DNA of 64,000 nucleotides, from contig NZ_QTWS01000004.1 of NCBI RefSeq assembly GCF_003461245.1, positions 62,254-126,253 of the forward strand, written 5' to 3'. This document shows positions 27,244 to 35,523 of this stretch, piece after piece. A model generated the notes under the pieces. It was not told where the DNA came from and ran no database searches. It saw only the letters and a program-made list of their open reading frames with translations. Positions within the stretch are counted from its first letter, which is position 1. The number at the start of each line of letters is the position of its first letter. The translations under genes and the position numbers were made by a program. The DNA comes from Blautia sp. AF19-10LB (GTDB lineage: Bacteria > Bacillota > Clostridia > Lachnospirales > Lachnospiraceae).

Positions 27244-27588
27244 CTGAAAAAAGACTTAAACGTTCAAATTGGGCAGCGGGTCAGATTCGCACGAAAACAG
27301 GCTCATCTTTCCCGGGAAGCCCTTGCCGAAAAGCTGGACATATCCACTCTTTTTCTTGGGTATATTGAATGCGGTCAAAAAGGGATGTCTTTATCCACAC
27401 TCCAGAAACTCTGCCAAGTTTTGGGAGTGTCTTCCGATTTTATTCTTATGGGTATTGATGATGATTCTGTCCATAAAAATAATTTTATGTTGCTTATGGA
27501 TTCTGTCGATCCCAAGTATCATCCACTGCTTGAATCTAATCTGCGATGTACGATTGATGCAATCAATGAAACAAAAAAAATGAAGTGA
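27244..27588 (+). CDS. XRE-family HTH regulator, probable CTG start codon
   Basis: 114 residues. An HTH_XRE domain covers residues 7-66 (IGQRVRFARKQAHLSREALAEKLDIS...LGYIECGQKGMSLSTLQKLCQVLGVS). The reading frame has no ATG, GTG or TTG between the strong AGGAGG (27230-27235) and Met at 27385, which is inside the HTH. The only well-placed codon is CTG at 27244 (8 bases from the site; a second CTG is at 27241), so a non-standard start is likely. The C-terminal ~45 residues have no known domain. It diverges from the secretion operon across palindromes with GTAAT cores. Inference: autoregulated repressor of the operon. Confidence 0.8.
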   Translation: MKKDLNVQIGQRVRFARKQAHLSREALAEKLDISTLFLGYIECGQKGMSLSTLQKLCQVLGVSSDFILMGIDDDSVHKNNFMLLMDSVDPKYHPLLESNLRCTIDAINETKKMK

Positions 27589-27832
27589 TACATTAAATAG
27601 AAACAGCTTTTTACTTTCGGCATCTTTTTTTGTATCGGGTCTGTTTTCATGGATTTCAACTGGGTTTCCGCAAAATACAATTGTAGAAACCCAGATTAAA
27701 TTCCAGTAATCGTCTTTCGTCCTATCTTCCTCAAAAATCCCTCTGTTCTTTCCACCTCCTTTTCTTTGATATTCAGCATCTTAGCATAGGTTTTACACAA
27801 ATTTGTTTTTTCAAAAGCTATTCTGCCGAAAT
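27589..27832. other. Intergenic, no gene seen
   Basis: About 245 bases between the XRE gene and the P-type ATPase terminator. It holds an imperfectly placed dyad (TGGGTTTC...GAAACCCA, 27661-27693) without a T run, and an SD-like AAAGGAGGTG on the minus strand near 27757 with no credible reading frame after it. Confidence 0.5.
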
Positions 27833-27877
27833 TTTGCAAAAAAAACAGCATCCTAGCTTCACGCTGCAATGCTGTTT
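27833..27877 (-). terminator. Rho-independent terminator of the P-type ATPase gene
   Basis: Arms AAAACAGCAT (27841-27850) and ATGCTGTTTT (27868-27877) pair perfectly across 17 bases; on the minus strand the stem runs into an eight-T tract. It lies 13 bases after the ATPase stop. Confidence 0.8.
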
Positions 27878-27889
27878 TCTTACTTATCG

Positions 27890-30427
27890 TTATTTATTTT
27901 TTTTACTGAGTTTATTCACAAATCCTGTAAACTTTCCTGGTTTTTCCTTATCCAGAGACTTTGCATAAATCCCTTTGAGCCAACTTGTGATCACATCGAT
28001 CAGAACCGGTGCAAATGTCATCAGGATAAATACCAGTATGATCAGTCCGAAGTCCAGGGAACCAAGGGCCAGCAGTTTCTGAAACATGACTGCCGCGGCA
28101 AAAAAAATAAACTGCATTCCATAAATGATTACCTTACGGTAGGTATTCAATGGTGCATAAACCGTTTTTAATGCTGCCATATAGTTCCATCCTGTGACCA
28201 GTACACAGGCCGTACTCAGCATGGCATTGGAATGATATACATTCTGGCAGACAAGCATGATCGCAAATACACAGGATGAAATAGTGATTGCTGCCGGAAA
28301 TGCATTCAGGAACACATGCCGGAGAAACGTATGATCGATCTTGTCATAATTGTTTTCCTGTGCAAGAAGAAAGGTTGGAATTCCGACTGCACAGGCACTG
28401 ATCAGTGACATCTGGATCGGTTCGAACGGATACGTGTTTCCAAAAAAGATTGTCAGAAGCGACAGCATGACAGAAAACATAGTCTTGATCAGAAACATAG
28501 ATGCCGCTGTACGGATATTGTTCACGACTCTTCGTCCCTGATTCACGATATGTGGCATGGAGGCAAAATTCGAATCCAGAAGAACTACGTTGGCAATGTT
28601 CTTTGCCGCATCACTTCCCTGTGCCATGGCAATACTGCAGTCTGCTTCTTTGAGAGCAAGAACATCGTTGACACCATCTCCTGTCATGGCAACGGTATGT
28701 CCCTGTTTCTGAAGAGCCTGTACCATTTCTTTTTTCTGCTGCGGTGTCACTCGGCCAAAAACACTGTATTTCGAAACAGCCTCTTCTAAATCTTCCTCTG
28801 TTTCCAGTGTTGTCGCATCCACATAGCTTTCTGCATTCTTAAGACCTGCCCGCTTCGCGATTGCAGAAACGGTGACAGGATCATCTCCCGAGATCACCTT
28901 GAGGTCAACTTCCTGGCTGTCAAAGAATTTCAGTGTATCCGGAGCTTCTTCTCTGATCACATCTGTCAGAAGAAGAAGTGCCACCGGTTCAAGATCAGCC
29001 GGAAGTTCTGTACCTTCTGCCATCTGACTGCTGTGTGCCAGTGTAAGAACTCGAAGTCCTTCCTGTGCATATTTCTGGCAGACTTCCAGGATTTCTTCTC
29101 TTCCCTCCGGAAAAAGGAACTGTGCCGCTCCCATAAGATAAGTTCCTCTGTCCACAAATACAGCTCCACTGTATTTTCTGTCGGAAGAAAACGGAATAAT
29201 ATGCTCCGGCGTCATAGATGTTTTGGTTGGAAAGCGTTTACGCAGGGCATCAATCGTTGCATTCTGATCTTTAAGAACATACATGAGATTTCCCATCATG
29301 TCCTCAATTTCATGAATATCCTGCAGAACTGCCGTTTCGTCTGTGATTTCTGCCTGATCCGCTTCCGTTTGCGAACCGGTATCTGGATTCTGTGTTTCAG
29401 CATTCTCCGGCTGTATTTCCTGATCCTGGAGCATTCCGCCTTCGTCTGGCTCTTCTTTGTCTTCTGTCAGATTTCTGAGAAGACTCTCACTCCACGGCTC
29501 CACACGCCCTACACACATGGTTCCTTCAGTGATTGTTCCGGTCTTGTCCAGACAGAGTGTATCAACTCTTGCCAGAGTCTCAATACAGTATAACTCCTGT
29601 ACAAGAGTCTTCTTATTGGCCAGAACCAGTGCTCCCAGTGTCAATGCCACACTGGTGAGGAGTACCAGACCTTCGGGAATCATTCCCAGAACACCTGCGA
29701 CCATACTCACAACAGAAGCCTTGAACGTATTTTCTACAATATAGTACTGTTTATAAAACAGCAGTGCGCCCAGCGGAACGATGATGATACTGATCACTTT
29801 CAGGATCGCATTCAGGGAATTCTTAAGTTCTGAGTTATGACGCTTGAATTCCTTCGCTTCGCTGGTGATCTGTGCTGCATAGTTATCCTTGCCAACATGA
29901 ATGATCTGACAGCAGGCTTCTCCTGATGTCACGAAGCTTCCGGAAAAAAGCTCATCACCCACGTTCTTTGGAAGGTTGTCGGATTCACCGGTCAGGAGAG
30001 ATTCATTGACCTCTACACTGCCCTCCAGCACCTTCGCATCCGCCGGAACCTGATCTCCGGTCTTGAGACAGACCAGATCATCAAGTACCAGGTCTTCGGT
30101 AGGAACGGTCCATTTCTTTCCTTCCCGGATGACGATGGATTTCTTCGCTGTCAGGATAGCCAGCTTGTCAATCGTCTTTTTCGCACGGATCTCCTGTGCG
30201 ATTCCGATCAGAGTATTGATGATGATGATCCCTACAAAAAACGCGTTCTTGTAAGAGCCAACCATCAGTACCAGGATAAGGAGCACCAGATTCAGGAAGT
30301 TGAAGAAAGTCAGGGTGTTTTCTCTGACGATCTGCTTGTAAGTCCTGGTATTCGGATTCTCGTCCGCATTGACCTTACCCTGCTCGATCCGTTCATTTAC
30401 CTGTTCGTCTGTAAGTCCTGTCAACAT
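27890..30427 (-). CDS. Cation-translocating P-type ATPase (P2-like)
   Basis: 845 residues. ATP-driven cation pump of the membrane. Landmarks: actuator loop LLTGESDN, membrane-4 motif PEGLVLLTS, phosphorylation site DKTGTIT near 294, and hinge MTGDGVNDV. Two N-terminal helices precede the actuator and six follow the catalytic part, as in P2/Ca-type pumps. No CPC metal-binding motif and no N-terminal heavy-metal domain, so not a P1B heavy-metal exporter. An acidic insertion after the DKTGT (EDKEEPDEGG..QTEADQAEITDE) is unusual. Substrate (Ca, Mg or Mn) cannot be assigned. GAGGTG precedes the ATG. Single gene with its own terminator. Confidence 0.9.
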   Translation of the reverse strand: MLTGLTDEQVNERIEQGKVNADENPNTRTYKQIVRENTLTFFNFLNLVLLILVLMVGSYKNAFFVGIIIINTLIGIAQEIRAKKTIDKLAILTAKKSIVIREGKKWTVPTEDLVLDDLVCLKTGDQVPADAKVLEGSVEVNESLLTGESDNLPKNVGDELFSGSFVTSGEACCQIIHVGKDNYAAQITSEAKEFKRHNSELKNSLNAILKVISIIIVPLGALLFYKQYYIVENTFKASVVSMVAGVLGMIPEGLVLLTSVALTLGALVLANKKTLVQELYCIETLARVDTLCLDKTGTITEGTMCVGRVEPWSESLLRNLTEDKEEPDEGGMLQDQEIQPENAETQNPDTGSQTEADQAEITDETAVLQDIHEIEDMMGNLMYVLKDQNATIDALRKRFPTKTSMTPEHIIPFSSDRKYSGAVFVDRGTYLMGAAQFLFPEGREEILEVCQKYAQEGLRVLTLAHSSQMAEGTELPADLEPVALLLLTDVIREEAPDTLKFFDSQEVDLKVISGDDPVTVSAIAKRAGLKNAESYVDATTLETEEDLEEAVSKYSVFGRVTPQQKKEMVQALQKQGHTVAMTGDGVNDVLALKEADCSIAMAQGSDAAKNIANVVLLDSNFASMPHIVNQGRRVVNNIRTAASMFLIKTMFSVMLSLLTIFFGNTYPFEPIQMSLISACAVGIPTFLLAQENNYDKIDHTFLRHVFLNAFPAAITISSCVFAIMLVCQNVYHSNAMLSTACVLVTGWNYMAALKTVYAPLNTYRKVIIYGMQFIFFAAAVMFQKLLALGSLDFGLIILVFILMTFAPVLIDVITSWLKGIYAKSLDKEKPGKFTGFVNKLSKKNK

Positions 30428-30537
30428 TTCACCTCACAATTTACTGATCACTTTGTTCACAGTCAATTTCCTGCAAACAGTGATTTCTATTTTACCGTCG
30501 ATGTTTCGATGTTTCTCCCCTCACAGCCGCTTTTTAA

Positions 30538-30978
30538 TTAATATTCTTCTTCCTCTTCGCCTTCGCTGATGTCTGACTTCGGTTTGTCCAGTCCTTCGAT
30601 CACGATATTATGTTTCTGTGCGTAGTCCCACAGAGCTGCATGGATTGCTTCTTCTGCAAGAAGGGAGCAGTGTACTTTGACCGGCGGAAGTCCGTCAAGT
30701 GCTTCCATAACGGCTTTGTTTGTGATCTGCATTGCTTCTTCGATCGTTTTTCCCTTAACCATCTCTGTTGCCATGCTGCTTGTTGCAACTGCTGCACCAC
30801 AGCCGAATGTTTTGAATTTACATTCTTTGATGATATGTGTTTCGTCATCAATGTCAAGGAACATTCTCATGATATCACCGCATTTTGCGTTACCAACTGT
30901 TCCTACACCGCTTGCGTCCTCAATTTCTCCTACATTCCTTGGATGCTGAAAATGATCCATAACTTTTTCACTGTACAT
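30538..30978 (-). CDS. iscU: Iron-sulphur cluster scaffold (NifU/IscU)
   Basis: 146 residues; builds Fe-S clusters from the sulphur delivered by the desulphurase encoded just upstream. The three ligand cysteines are at 33 (NAKCGD, with Asp35), 60 (FGCGAA) and 104 (VHCSLLAEEA). The acidic C-terminus (SEGEEEEEY) is a lineage feature. It follows nifS by about 50 bases with a good GGAGG site, as in other clostridia. Confidence 0.93.
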   Translation of the reverse strand: MYSEKVMDHFQHPRNVGEIEDASGVGTVGNAKCGDIMRMFLDIDDETHIIKECKFKTFGCGAAVATSSMATEMVKGKTIEEAMQITNKAVMEALDGLPPVKVHCSLLAEEAIHAALWDYAQKHNIVIEGLDKPKSDISEGEEEEEY

Positions 30979-31027
30979 AATATTTATTCCTCCTGTTTTC
31001 GTCTTTTATCCGATTATTGTCTTATTA

Positions 31028-32212
31028 TTACTGCTGATGTTTTTTCATGAAATCTTCATACAGAGGAGACATGCTTCTCAGATATGGCACGATTTCTTTC
31101 AGTTTGTCTACTGTGAAGTCAATGTCTTCCTTAGTTGTCTCTTCACTTAAGGTAAGTCTCAGAGAACCATGAGCAACTTCATGAGGCACGCCGATAGCAA
31201 GAAGTACATGGGACGGATCCAGGGAACCTGATGTGCAGGCAGATCCGCTTGATGCACAGATGCCGTTCTGGTCGAGCATCAGAAGCATGGATTCTCCCTC
31301 GATGAACTGGAAGCTTACGTTTACGTTGTTCGGAAGACGTTTCACTCTGTCACCGTTCAGTCTGGAGTATGGGATCTCTGTTGTAAGACGGTTAATCAAA
31401 TAATCTCTCAGTTCGATCTCCTTCTCTGTACGCTCTTTCATGTTTTTCATTGCACGCTCTGCTGCTGCGCCGTATCCTACGATTCCAGGAACATTTTCTG
31501 TACCTGCACGACGTTTACGCTCCTGTGCGCCGCCATGTACGAAGGATCTGATCTTAACGCCCTTACGGATGTAGAGGAAACCGATTCCCTTCGGTCCATT
31601 GATCTTGTGTCCGCTGGAGCTTAACATATCGATGTTGCATTCATCTACATCGATCGGAACCTGACAGAATGCCTGAACTGCATCTGTGTGGAACAGGATG
31701 CCGTGTTCTTTGGCGATACGTCCGATTTCTTTGATCGGCTGGATGGAACCGATCTCGTTGTTTGCAAACATAACGGAGATCAGGATGGTCTCTGGTGTGA
31801 TCGCTTTCTCCAGTTCATCAAGGCGGACGATACCGTTCTCATCTACATCGAGGTATGTGATCTTTGCGCCTCTTTTTTCGAGGTATTCACATGTATGAAG
31901 GATCGCATGATGCTCGATCTTGGTTGTGATGATGTGGTTTCCTTTGGATTTGTATGCTTCAAAAGTAGCTTTGAGTGCCCAGTTGTCAGCCTCGCTTCCG
32001 CCTGCTGTGAAGTAGATTTCTTCTTTCTTTGCGTTCAGAACATCTGCGATCTGCTGTCTTCCTTTGTTCACTGCTTCTTTGCTTTTCTGTGCAAAATCAT
32101 AGATGCTTGACGGGTTTCCGTAGTATTCTGTAAAATATGGCAGCATTGCCTCAACAACTTCCGGAGCAGTCTTTGTTGTAGCTGCGTTGTCCAGATAGAT
32201 TAATTTACTCAT
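31028..32212 (-). CDS. iscS: Cysteine desulphurase (NifS/IscS)
   Basis: 394 residues from ATG 32212 (MSKLIYLDNAATT), with AGGAGG 7 bases upstream; the longer frame to 32347 runs into the regulator gene and is rejected. A PLP enzyme: SSGHKINGPKG holds the PLP Lys, and ASSGSACTSGSLDPSH holds the active Cys loop. Supplies sulphane sulphur to the IscU scaffold downstream. Order rrf2-nifS-nifU is standard in this group. Confidence 0.94.
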   Translation of the reverse strand: MSKLIYLDNAATTKTAPEVVEAMLPYFTEYYGNPSSIYDFAQKSKEAVNKGRQQIADVLNAKKEEIYFTAGGSEADNWALKATFEAYKSKGNHIITTKIEHHAILHTCEYLEKRGAKITYLDVDENGIVRLDELEKAITPETILISVMFANNEIGSIQPIKEIGRIAKEHGILFHTDAVQAFCQVPIDVDECNIDMLSSSGHKINGPKGIGFLYIRKGVKIRSFVHGGAQERKRRAGTENVPGIVGYGAAAERAMKNMKERTEKEIELRDYLINRLTTEIPYSRLNGDRVKRLPNNVNVSFQFIEGESMLLMLDQNGICASSGSACTSGSLDPSHVLLAIGVPHEVAHGSLRLTLSEETTKEDIDFTVDKLKEIVPYLRSMSPLYEDFMKKHQQ

Positions 32213-32247
32213 GTTTTTTTCCTCCTGCTTAAAAATAAAAATGAATT

Positions 32248-32682
32248 TTACATTTTTTCTTTTTGTTTTTTCCGGCTTTCCTCGATCAACTGATCCAGCA
32301 TCATGGTGTCTACCGCCTGTGTGATACTGTCGTTGATTCGTTTCCACACATATTTCGTGACGCAGATATCATGGTTCTCACAGGTACTCTCATCTTCCAT
32401 CCCGGAACACTGTGCCGCTTCCAGGCTTCCTTCTAGAACCCTCAGGACATCTCCCACGGAAATCTCCTCTGCCGGTCGACCCAGACGATAACCGCCGCCC
32501 GCACCTCTGGTGCTCTCTACCAGACCTGCTTTCTTGAGCTTCGCCATGAGCTGTTCCAGATAACTGTCTGAAATATTCTGTCGGCCTGCAATGCTCTGAA
32601 TGGAGACGGCTTCTGTTTCACAATGCAGACCCAGGTCGATCAGTGCTTTAAGACCGTATCTTGCTCTTGTTGACAGTTTCAT
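32248..32682 (-). CDS. Rrf2/IscR-type transcription regulator
   Basis: 144 residues: winged HTH at the N-terminus (STRARYGLKALIDLG) and a cysteine loop with C92, C101 and C107, the set that binds a 2Fe-2S cluster in IscR-like proteins. Likely senses Fe-S status and controls the nifS-nifU genes and itself. It is the promoter-proximal gene; the promoter and a dyad at 32734-32762 precede it. Confidence 0.88.
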   Translation of the reverse strand: MKLSTRARYGLKALIDLGLHCETEAVSIQSIAGRQNISDSYLEQLMAKLKKAGLVESTRGAGGGYRLGRPAEEISVGDVLRVLEGSLEAAQCSGMEDESTCENHDICVTKYVWKRINDSITQAVDTMMLDQLIEESRKKQKEKM

Positions 32683-32733
32683 CCACTCACCTCTTTAATT
32701 CCTAGTGTTTTCGTCGGATTTATTTCAAGACTT

Positions 32734-32762
32734 ACTTTAACAGAATACATTTGTTCTGTCAA
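32734..32762 (-). promoter_or_regulatory. Promoter of rrf2-nifS-nifU with an embedded dyad
   Basis: TTGACA (32757-32762), 17 bases, TAAAGT (32734-32739) on the minus strand. The dyad ACAGAA-N8-TTCTGT (32740-32745 and 32754-32759) fills the spacer, the right place for autorepression by the Rrf2 protein. Confidence 0.65.
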
Positions 32763-32807
32763 GGAGATTTCGTGCATATACTGACAAAAAAGCACCAGGT
32801 GCTTTCT

Positions 32808-34145
32808 ATGTCAAAAAAAGCTTTTTTTAAGGGGACTTTTCTTCTCACATGCGCCGGTCTTTTGAGCCGCGTGATCGGCTTTTTTTATAGGATATTCCTG
32901 TCTCATGCGATTGGTGCAGAGGGGATCGGCCTGTTCCAGCTTGCCATTCCGCTTCAGACACTTCTGCTTGCCGTCACTGCCTCTGGAATACAGACCGCCC
33001 TTTCACGGCTGGTCGCCGCTCATCTCGCAACAGGTGAGGACAAAAAAGCCCGGGACTTTTTCTGTCTGGGGACTTTTTTTGCCTTTGCACTTTCCTGTGC
33101 AGCCTCTGCCCTGCTTTATCTGCGGGCAGATTTTTTTGCTGTGCAGATCTTAAAGGAAGCACGCACGGAGGAACTTGTTCGGATCCTTTCTTTCAGTATT
33201 CCCTTTGCCACGCTCCATTCCTGCACCAACAGTTATTATTTTGCCCGTAAAAAAACGGAATTTCCTTCCGGATTACAGCTTATTGAGCAGATCGTACGCG
33301 TCGGTTCTTCGTATCTTCTGTATCTTGTCTGTATTTCTGAAGGTACGCCTGTGACTGCCGTGATTGCTGCTGGCGGCACACTGGTCTCGGAACTCGTTGT
33401 AGCTGTTCTGGCTCTGCTTATGATCTCTCTGCATTTTCAGAAATATGCGCATAAAATTTTTCACATTGAACTGCCTTTTGCCTGTCTGACGGAAATCTGC
33501 CGGACTGCTTTCCCTGTGACGCTGAACCGCCTGCTGCTTTCTGTACTCGCCGGTATCGAGGTCGTTCTGATCCCGCAGCGACTTCGGATGTATGGGCTTT
33601 CCGTTTCGGAATCACTCAGTATCTACGGGATTTTTACAGGACTGGCGCTTCCGTGCATTCTTTTTCCGGCTACGATCACAAACTCTGCTTCCATGATGCT
33701 CATGCCTTCTGTTGCAGAGATGCAGGCGCTTGGATATCGGAAACGTATCCGGTATGTTACCTGGCAGACGATCCGTGCAAGCCTTTTGCTTGGATTTCTG
33801 TGCGCGTTTGGTTTTTACTGCATCGGTCCGTTTATGGGGACAGTATTGTTTCACAGTCCGACTGCCGGGACTTACATACAGACGCTTTCTTTCGTCTGCC
33901 CGTTTCTTTATCTGAACACAACGCTTACGAGTATCCTACATGGGCTTGGTCAGACAGGACGAAGTCTTGTACACAGTGCTCTGGGGATCCTTGTCCGGAT
34001 CCTTTTTGTAGTATTCGCGATTCCGCTTGCCGGAATCCGCGGTTATCTATATGGAATCCTTTTCAGCGAGATTCTTTCCAGCAGCCTTCATATTTATGCA
34101 CTTATGCATAATTCCATTGCATTACCTATCGACAAGAAGTTTTGA
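32808..34145 (+). CDS. spoVB: SpoVB-like polysaccharide/lipid flippase (MVF family)
   Basis: About 445 residues from ATG 32808 (MSKKAFFKGTFLLTCAGLLSRVIGFFYRIFLSHAIG), the family's usual N-terminus, with AGGTG upstream; a GTG at 32772 with AAGGAG is an alternative. Twelve or so membrane helices of the MATE/MurJ-like fold. SpoVB is needed for spore cortex peptidoglycan; homologues flip lipid-linked wall precursors. Transcribed alone, divergently from the rrf2 operon. Symbol is by family resemblance; it could be another MVF flippase. Confidence 0.8.
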   Translation: MSKKAFFKGTFLLTCAGLLSRVIGFFYRIFLSHAIGAEGIGLFQLAIPLQTLLLAVTASGIQTALSRLVAAHLATGEDKKARDFFCLGTFFAFALSCAASALLYLRADFFAVQILKEARTEELVRILSFSIPFATLHSCTNSYYFARKKTEFPSGLQLIEQIVRVGSSYLLYLVCISEGTPVTAVIAAGGTLVSELVVAVLALLMISLHFQKYAHKIFHIELPFACLTEICRTAFPVTLNRLLLSVLAGIEVVLIPQRLRMYGLSVSESLSIYGIFTGLALPCILFPATITNSASMMLMPSVAEMQALGYRKRIRYVTWQTIRASLLLGFLCAFGFYCIGPFMGTVLFHSPTAGTYIQTLSFVCPFLYLNTTLTSILHGLGQTGRSLVHSALGILVRILFVVFAIPLAGIRGYLYGILFSEILSSSLHIYALMHNSIALPIDKKF

Positions 34146-34157
34146 ATCGTTTATAAT
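34129..34157 (+). promoter_or_regulatory. Promoter ahead of the aroF leader
   Basis: TCGACA (34129-34134), 17 bases, TATAAT (34152-34157), overlapping the end of spoVB. The predicted start near 34164 places the structured element at 34169-34307 at the 5' end of a leader of about 195 bases. Confidence 0.55.
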
Positions 34158-34168
34158 AGTTAATTGAC

Positions 34169-34307
34169 AACTGTTCAGTAGGTAGTATCCCGCGAGGCGT
34201 TTTGGCATGTTTTTTGCCAAAATCCCGAGACATGCAAGGCAAAATGCCATCACCGAAGGTGATTTGGAATGCATTTTGACTCGTAACTGTGAGGGTACTG
34301 AACAGTT
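34169..34307. repeat. 139-bp structured element with 12-bp terminal inverted repeats (MITE-like or leader RNA)
   Basis: Ends AACTGTTCAGTA and TACTGAACAGTT pair perfectly. Inside are further perfect stems: TTTTGGCA/TGCCAAAA, ATCACC-GAA-GGTGAT, AAAATGC/GCATTTT, and a CGTAACTGT/ACAGTTACG hairpin that competes with the terminal pairing. No coding frame. It may be a dispersed miniature element or a regulatory leader of aroF; only one copy is in the window. Confidence 0.7.
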
Positions 34308-34358
34308 ACGTTAGTTGTATACAAAAGCGTTGCGTTAAAACGCAAAAGGGAGGAAAAC

Positions 34359-35390
34359 ATGGGATTCAATTTTATTAAGAAATTACCTACACCTGCTGAA
34401 ATCCGCAATCAGTATCCCATTGATGCTGAAATACAGGCATTAAAAGAAAAACGTGATCAGGAGATCCGTGATGTCTTTACAGGCAAATCAGATAAATTTC
34501 TCGCAATCATCGGTCCATGCTCTGCTGACAATGAAGATGCTGTCTGTGACTATCTTCTGCGTCTCCGCAAGGTTCAGGAAAAGATCGAAGACAAAGTTCT
34601 GATCATTCCACGGGTTTACACCAATAAACCGCGTACTACCGGTGAGGGATACAAGGGTATGGTCCATCAGCCGGACCCGGAGAAAGCTCCTGACATGCTC
34701 GCAGGACTGGTTGCTATCCGCAAAATGCATATTCATGCAATCCAGGAAAGTGGATTTACCTGCGCAGATGAGATGCTCTATCCGGAGAACTACCGTTATC
34801 TCTCCGACATCCTTTCCTACGTTGCAGTAGGTGCACGTTCTGTTGAGGATCAGCAGCATCGTCTGACTGTCAGCGGTATGGATATCCCTGCCGGAATGAA
34901 AAATCCTACCAGCGGTGATTTCAGTGTTATGATAAATTCTGTTGTTGCAGCTCAGGCTTCTCATCGTTTCATCTACCGAAGCTGGGAGGTGGAGACAGAT
35001 GGAAATCCTCTCGCACATACAATTCTGCGTGGTGCGGTCAATAAACATGGTGAGGCAATGCCAAACTATCATTATGAGGATCTTCGTCTTCTTCTTGAAA
35101 AATATCAGGAAAAAGATCTCAAGAACCCGGCAGTGATCGTGGATACCAACCACTCCAACTCCAACAAGCAGTACGACCAGCAGGTTCGTATCGCCAAGGA
35201 AGTTCTGCACAGCCGCAATGTTGATCCGGAACTTCATAAACTTGTCAAGGGTCTGATGATCGAGAGCTATATCGAGCCAGGCAACCAGAAGATCGGCGGC
35301 GACCATATTTATGGAAAATCCATCACTGACCCGTGTCTTGGATGGGATGAGTCTGAAAAACTGCTTTATACGATTGCTGAACTTTGCTAA
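34359..35390 (+). CDS. aroF: 3-deoxy-7-phosphoheptulonate synthase, class I
   Basis: 343 residues. Joins phosphoenolpyruvate and erythrose 4-phosphate, the first step of the shikimate pathway. Family motifs: IGPCSADN near the N-terminus, PRVYTNKPRTTGEGYKG, DTNHSNSNKQ and the metal-binding IGGDHIYGKSITDPC. Length matches the AroF/G/H type. GGGAGG lies 6 bases before the ATG, next to a small TTGCGT/ACGCAA hairpin that could influence ribosome access. Long structured leader upstream suggests post-initiation control. Which E. coli paralogue it matches in feedback inhibition cannot be told. Confidence 0.93.
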   Translation: MGFNFIKKLPTPAEIRNQYPIDAEIQALKEKRDQEIRDVFTGKSDKFLAIIGPCSADNEDAVCDYLLRLRKVQEKIEDKVLIIPRVYTNKPRTTGEGYKGMVHQPDPEKAPDMLAGLVAIRKMHIHAIQESGFTCADEMLYPENYRYLSDILSYVAVGARSVEDQQHRLTVSGMDIPAGMKNPTSGDFSVMINSVVAAQASHRFIYRSWEVETDGNPLAHTILRGAVNKHGEAMPNYHYEDLRLLLEKYQEKDLKNPAVIVDTNHSNSNKQYDQQVRIAKEVLHSRNVDPELHKLVKGLMIESYIEPGNQKIGGDHIYGKSITDPCLGWDESEKLLYTIAELC

Positions 35391-35449
35391 GTATTGTTAT
35401 TGTTCTGATCAGAAGCAGTAACTTTTGAAATAGTAATTTATGATGCAAA

Positions 35450-35491
35450 AACCCCGCAGTACAGAACCGTGATATTCTGTACTGCGGGGTT
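35450..35491. terminator. Bidirectional terminator between aroF and xerD
   Basis: A 17-bp perfect stem (AACCCCGCAGTACAGAA with its complement) and 8-base loop; T-rich on the plus side and a five-T run on the minus side. Serves both converging genes. Confidence 0.92.
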
Positions 35492-35523
35492 CTTATTTCA
35501 TTGCTTTGTTGTCTATTTTAATT

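Noticed and set aside
27269..27583. Alternative frame over the XRE regulator beginning with a Trp/Pro-rich product
   Set aside because: The other frame encodes a clear XRE HTH with a ribosome site directly upstream.
27661..27693. Dyad after the XRE gene as its terminator
   Set aside because: The stem lacks a T run on the plus strand and has a 17-base loop; left as an unexplained dyad.
34488..35306. 272-codon minus-strand frame opposite aroF
   Set aside because: Shadow of the DAHP synthase gene; no ribosome site, and the plus-strand product has all family motifs.
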